From Planctomycetota bacterium (GTDB taxonomy: Bacteria > Planctomycetota > MHYJ01 > WSZJ01): a DNA stretch of 32,090 nt. The notes beneath the pieces were generated by a model. The model was given only the letters and a program-made list of their open reading frames with translations, was not told the DNA's origin and searched no databases. The stretch covers positions 794 through 32,883 of the forward strand of contig WSZJ01000026.1 in the NCBI GenBank assembly GCA_009773755.1. The letters run 5' to 3'. Position numbers and translations under genes: made by a program. Below, piece after piece: positions 29,401-32,090 of the stretch (position 1 is the stretch's first letter; the number at the start of each line of letters is the position of its first letter).

Positions 29401-29679
29401 CTCGCCTCCGCGCGACGGCATCACATACACGTCCGAACTCCCGTCGTAGTCCGCCGTGAACGCGAGCCACTTCCCGTCCGGCGAATACGCGGCATGCTGC
29501 TCCTTCCCCGGCGCGCTCGTCAGCCGCCGCGCCTCGCCGCCGTCCAGCGGCGCTTCCCACAAGTCCCCCTCGCAGGAAAACACGACGCGGTCGCCGTGGG
29601 CGCAGGGGAAGCGGCAAAGGCCCTGAGTCTGGGCGGCGGCGGGGAGGGCGACGAGGAATAGAAGGGAGAGGTGGCGCAT
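26419..29679 (-). CDS. Tricorn-type protease (S41 family), secreted
   Basis: A 1086-residue protein with a signal peptide (1-17, ending AAAQ). The N-terminal half is two sets of WD40/TolB-like beta-propeller blades (repeated YSPDGKWLAF, WSPDGKLVACLSD, WSPDSRFLAYD). After about residue 670 come the helical C1 region with His752 (LSNSHAY), a PDZ-like domain, and the S41 core with the nucleophile Ser974 and Asp975 (HGTASDGENF). These match the tricorn core protease catalytic residues. Residues about 534-570 form a low-complexity insertion of Glu then Lys runs followed by Pro. It probably degrades peptides in the periplasm. ATG 29679 has AGGAG about 7 nt upstream; the frame stays open 5' but overlaps the divergent gene. 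Confidence 0.95.
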   Translation of the reverse strand: MRHLSLLFLVALPAAAQTQGLCRFPCAHGDRVVFSCEGDLWEAPLDGGEARRLTSAPGKEQHAAYSPDGKWLAFTADYDGSSDVYVMPSRGGEPRRLTWSPDAERVIGWDREGQVLFRARGDLPFGRWTAWRVAPSGGDPVKVALAEAMQVSFAADGRCAFVMWMWENQHWKRYSGGLAADIWVGDVEKKTFTRLTDWKGNDAYPMWQGDRVFYLADRDGVQNIWSSKPDGSGLTQHTKHAVYDVRFPALSDGKIAYQLGGDIRVFDCASAEDRAVNVKLPSDRLQARARLAEPASNIERFGLSPDGTRLVAGARGDVFTIPFKEGRLIDLTNTPAARERSAAWSPDGKLVACLSDATGEYEIWLLDPTQAQPARQLTKNGKDWKLPPVWSPDSAKLAYADMEGRLWTLDAATGAAKQVDACGTWEISTYSWSPDSRFLAYDFPSETWNGTIKVHDTKEGRTEVVTDSRWNSYSPSWDPEGKFLAFLSARTINPKSGDYTFEYNFGIDETVKPYLLRLTAAARASFEPREGGLVTEEKEEEEEKDGDGEEKKKKKKKNGGSGKPEPPPPVTVEWDGLFERCVVAPVPAGICRDLVYAKDRLLWIASRNKGWASGDEDEATSLVALELKSKKKHVVAKGATAFAVSGDGERIVVRVGDAFTRLDTSADSLPTGPDATFRTAGWTVPIDPAQEWRQIWNEVWRLERDFFYDPKLHHVDWEAARKKYEPLLPRVSSREELNDLIGEMIAELSNSHAYISGGDDRAAKPVRVGSLGARLEPDAAAGRYRVARILRGDVFDPKRTSPLIAAGVIEGEFLFAVDGSPVKAGEGWQRLLVDKAEKPVLLRFGRKPDGSDARDVYVVALGGDGALVYADWVEKTRRYVDEKSGGKVGYVHVPDMGGRGLVEFGRQFPWQSQKDALVVDVRWNSGGNTHGMILERLRRSTTHFDKPRHFRPEPVYWRSVRGHLVALMNHGTASDGENFVHAWQHDNLGPVIGTRSWGGLVGYRGDKNLVDGGFNAQPEFAHYGWDGKWVVEGDGAIPGIEVLNDPKSLGDGREPQLDRAIEEALSRIAKEPRTPPASPEPPDRSK

Positions 29680-29722
29680 GGCAGGCTCCTGGAAGGGGCG
29701 GGGGCAGGGCACGCAGGTTGCA

Positions 29723-29728
29723 TATAAT
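29723..29728 (+). promoter_or_regulatory. TATAAT -10 box of the gene at 29770
   Basis: A perfect TATAAT followed by GCGGGGG lies in the 90-bp gap between divergent genes. Transcription would start near 29735, about 35 nt before the ATG at 29770. There is no clear -35. The following GCGGG also follows the TACAAT at 30853, so TAYAATGCGGG may be a local promoter consensus. Confidence 0.5.
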
Positions 29729-29769
29729 GCGGGGGTCTGCTGTCGCGTCCACTTTTCGGGACATTCGCC

Positions 29770-30849
29770 ATGAAACGGGCACTCTTGCTGGCCGCAGTTG
29801 TCCTCGCCGCGGGAACGGCGCGGGCCGACCTGATTACGCTGAAGGACGGGCGCGTGATCGAGGGAGACGTGATTTCGGACGACGGAAAGGTTGTAAAGGT
29901 GAAGCTGCGCATGGGCGCGCTCACCATCGAGAAGGACAAGATCGTCTCGATCGAAGAGAAGCTGACGCCGGAGCAGGAGTACGCCGAGCGACTGAAGAAA
30001 CTCGACGAGAACGACGCGAAGTCGCAGTTCGAACTCGCGGAGTGGGCGGAGTCGGTGAAACTCGAGAAAGAAGCGATCCGGCACTTCATTGCGGCAGCGA
30101 CGCTCGACCCTGAGTTCAAGGCCGCTTCCGAAGAACTCGCCTCGCGCGACTGGCACCTGGTCTCGGGCGAGTGGCAGGATCCGGACACGTACTATCCGGG
30201 GCGCGGCTGGGTGCGCTTCGAGGGTCGCTGGACGCACCCGCTGGAATATTCCTGGCGGCTGTCGCAGCAGATCCGCAAGAAGATGGACGAGCGGCTGGCT
30301 TCAGCGCGTGCGGCGGCGGCGCGGGAGCACAACGCTCGGGAGCGGGCGGTGGCGGCGCGGGATGCCGCGGGGCGGGCGATCGTGGCGCGCACGAGGGAGC
30401 GGGCGGACACGGAAGCGGCGATCCCGGACGCGGAGGCCGACGTGAAAGGAGCGACGCGGTCGCGGGACCGGGCGGAGCGGCTGGTGGAGAGCGCGCAGTT
30501 TTTCTACAACCAGGAGCGGCTGCGTGCACAGCGCGGCGAGCCCAATGCGGCCGGTCAGGCGGACCTCGACCTCAGGCAGGCGAAGAAGTCGTTCGCGCTG
30601 GCGGATTTCGACCTGTCGCAGGCGGAGCGGAAGGTGACGGATCTCGAGAAGCGTTCGGCGGCGCTGTCCGCGGCGATCGACGCCGCGGAAGCGGCCGAAG
30701 TGAAGGCGGAGAAGGACGAGAAGGCGGCCGCCGACGCGGAGGCGGAAGCGCTGGCGGGGATGCACGAGCTTGAGCAGATGGCGGCGGCTGCGAAGGGTGA
30801 AGAAGAGAAGGCGAAGAGCGAGTGGGAGAAGGCCAAGCCGGCGAAGTAG
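29770..30849 (+). CDS. Exported coiled-coil protein with N-terminal beta domain
   Basis: A 359-residue protein with a signal peptide (1-19, ending ARA), then a small beta domain (20-65: DLITLKDGRVIEGDVISDDG, VVKVKLRMGALTIEKDKIVS) of the kind that opens many planctomycete exported proteins. A TPR-like helical part and an aromatic segment (YYPGRGWVRFEGRWTHPLE, about 140-158) follow. A long Ala/Glu/Lys/Arg-rich coiled coil (about 165-359) makes up the rest. It probably has a structural or envelope-organising role; no enzyme motif is seen. GC-rich codons and the coiled coil create long open frames on the other strand that are not genes. Confidence 0.82.
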   Translation: MKRALLLAAVVLAAGTARADLITLKDGRVIEGDVISDDGKVVKVKLRMGALTIEKDKIVSIEEKLTPEQEYAERLKKLDENDAKSQFELAEWAESVKLEKEAIRHFIAAATLDPEFKAASEELASRDWHLVSGEWQDPDTYYPGRGWVRFEGRWTHPLEYSWRLSQQIRKKMDERLASARAAAAREHNARERAVAARDAAGRAIVARTRERADTEAAIPDAEADVKGATRSRDRAERLVESAQFFYNQERLRAQRGEPNAAGQADLDLRQAKKSFALADFDLSQAERKVTDLEKRSAALSAAIDAAEAAEVKAEKDEKAAADAEAEALAGMHELEQMAAAAKGEEEKAKSEWEKAKPAK

Positions 30850-30852
30850 GTC

Positions 30853-30858
30853 TACAAT
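30853..30858 (+). promoter_or_regulatory. TACAAT -10-like box of the HEAT lipoprotein gene
   Basis: TACAAT, six bases (GCGGGA), then ATG at 30865. The spacing equals that before the RidA gene and predicts a transcript beginning at the start codon. It lies right after the stop of the upstream gene (30849), which would otherwise suggest simple read-through. Confidence 0.5.
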
Positions 30859-30864
30859 GCGGGA

Positions 30865-32090
30865 ATGAAGAGGCTAGCCGCCGCGGTTATCGGACTCTCG
30901 CTGCTGGCTGCAGGCTGCGATAAGAAAACATCGGCACCGGCGCCGCCTCCGGGACCGCACGCCGGCGGCGCCCCGGTGGCCCCCGCCGGCGGATCCCGGC
31001 CCCCGAACGCCACGAAATTCGCGCCCGTCAACGCCTGGCAGGGGAAGGATCTCGCCCAGTGGGCTGCCCTTCTCGAGTCCACGAACAAGGAAGATCAGAG
31101 CGCCGCGATGGTTGCCCTCGGCCGCATCGGCTCCGGGTCGATCCCTGCGCTTCGGCAGGGGCTCCGGCACAAGCATCCTGACGTGCGAGTCGCCTCCGCG
31201 ACCGCGTTCACGGTGATGGGTGCGATGGGCGCCGGTGCAGTCCCTGAACTCGCGCTCGCTCTGGCCGATTCTGAAGCAGCCGTTCGCGTCGCCGCAGCGG
31301 ACGCGCTGCGCGCCATGGCCGGCGCCGCGGCCCCCGCTTCCGCCGCGCTCGTCCTTTCGCTCGCCGACGACTCCAGCCGCGTCCGCGAAATGGCGACGCG
31401 GGCGCTCGGCGCGATCGGCCAGCCCGCCGTGCCGGACCTCGTGGCCGCCTGCCGCGAAATCGGCCGCCCCATCCGCGAGCGCGCCCTCGTCGCCCTCGCC
31501 AGCATGCTTCCCGCGGTGACGCCCCCGGTTGAGCCCTTCGTGGAGGCGCTCCGCGATCCTGCCGCGTCTCTGCGCCTGGCCGGCTGCCATGGACTCCGGC
31601 TCATGGAAGCCGAAGCGGCGCCGGCCGCGGAAGCGCTCGCCGCGCTCCTCGCCGACCCGGACGACAACGTCGCGGACGTCGCCACCGATGCGCTCGGAAA
31701 AATCGGCGCCCCCGCCCTCGAACCCGTGCGCAAGCATCTCGCCGGCGCGCGCCCTGCAATCCGCGCCCGCGCCTTCAAGGCCATGAGCGGATTCGGCGCT
31801 TCCGCTGTTCCCGCCCTGAAGGCAGGCCTCACCGACGCCGACGCGAAGGCCCGCGCCGCCGCGGCCACCGCCCTCGGCAGCATCGGCGCACCGGCCGAAG
31901 CGGCTGCCACGGCTCTCGTCGAATTGCTCGGTGACTCCGAGGATGCCGTCGCCTCCGCGGCCGCGTGGGCGCTCGGCCGGATCGGCGCTTCCGCCATCGA
32001 CTTCATCGAGGGAGCCCTCGCCCTGCCTTCGCCCGCCGCCCGCCGTCGCGCGTGCGCCGCGCTGGGTGAAGCGGGCGCCGCGGCAGTCCC
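30865..32090 (+). CDS. HEAT-repeat lipoprotein (3' end outside window)
   Basis: At least 408 residues are open to the window edge. The signal MKRLAAAVIGLSLLAAGC ends in a lipobox, so Cys18 is lipidated. A Pro/Gly/Ala linker (about 23-50) is followed by tandem HEAT/PBS-type repeats of about 35-37 residues through to the end. Recurrent motifs include AALVALGRIGSGSIPAL-like units: VRVAAADALRAM, VREMATRALGAIG, NVADVATDALGKIG, KARAAAATALGSIG, and AVASAAAWALGRIG. The repeats imply a protein-binding scaffold on the periplasmic face. The same repeat type is fused to the ABC-3 permease at 7080-8534. There is no Shine-Dalgarno; a TACAAT box lies 6 nt upstream. Confidence 0.88.
   Translation, partial: MKRLAAAVIGLSLLAAGCDKKTSAPAPPPGPHAGGAPVAPAGGSRPPNATKFAPVNAWQGKDLAQWAALLESTNKEDQSAAMVALGRIGSGSIPALRQGLRHKHPDVRVASATAFTVMGAMGAGAVPELALALADSEAAVRVAAADALRAMAGAAAPASAALVLSLADDSSRVREMATRALGAIGQPAVPDLVAACREIGRPIRERALVALASMLPAVTPPVEPFVEALRDPAASLRLAGCHGLRLMEAEAAPAAEALAALLADPDDNVADVATDALGKIGAPALEPVRKHLAGARPAIRARAFKAMSGFGASAVPALKAGLTDADAKARAAAATALGSIGAPAEAAATALVELLGDSEDAVASAAAWALGRIGASAIDFIEGALALPSPAARRRACAALGEAGAAAV

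Overview
The window is about 32 kb of GC-rich, tightly packed bacterial chromosome. Lipoproteins, an outer-membrane beta-barrel and metal-uptake genes point to a diderm (Gram-negative) cell. HEAT-repeat lipoproteins, a tricorn-type protease, secreted coiled-coil proteins and a GT-C-like membrane protein would suit a planctomycete-like or other deep-branching environmental lineage. That placement is an inference, because there is no rRNA or marker gene here. I see no tRNA, rRNA, CRISPR array or prophage. No gene-free stretch exceeds 300 bases.

Layout. (1) 1-1884 (+): the end of an unknown gene, coupled to a GT-C-like membrane glycosyltransferase candidate. (2) 1929-2047: a degenerate inverted repeat. 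(3) 2076-12590 (-): a long metal-homeostasis run. In transcription order it holds the 3' remnant of a barrel gene, a secreted heavy-metal-binding protein, a 35-residue ORF, a Cys/His-rich DUF2946-like protein, an outer-membrane barrel, a ZnuA-like binding protein, an ABC-3 permease fused to HEAT repeats, two paralogous lipoproteins, a LolD-type ATPase, an FtsX-type permease, a DUF3299 protein, a DUF1294 membrane protein and a small unknown. (4) 12669-13247 (+): a CBS-pair protein. (5) 13285-25170 (mostly -): acyl-CoA genes in blocks (OYE-type reductase, acyl-CoA dehydrogenase, enoyl-CoA hydratase, RidA, SDR, creatininase-type amidohydrolase, benzoate-CoA-ligase-like enzyme, hot-dog thioesterase). 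Interspersed are a nickel/cobalt exporter-like protein, a methyltransferase, a Nudix hydrolase, a nucleotidyltransferase with a small partner, a putative TA-flanked MITE and G-rich repeats. (6) 25363-32090: large secreted or envelope proteins, namely a thioredoxin-like/TPR protein, a tricorn protease, a coiled-coil protein and a HEAT lipoprotein running off the window.

How they work together. Block 3 looks like a trans-envelope metal uptake system, probably for zinc: an outer-membrane pore, a periplasmic binding protein, an inner-membrane permease and a second ABC pair of the kind found in zinc-regulated operons. It contains only one ATPase gene, although two ABC permeases need energising. 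Block 5 has the parts list of a CoA-dependent aerobic aromatic acid route resembling 2-aminobenzoyl-CoA (anthranilate) catabolism. No monooxygenase is visible, and the block is broken up by unrelated genes and repeats.

Two signals cross the annotation. Stop and start codons overlap as ATGA or GTGA at ten junctions, so translational coupling is pervasive. Several start codons that lack a Shine-Dalgarno sequence have the hexamer TACAAT 6-8 nt upstream, as expected for leaderless mRNAs.
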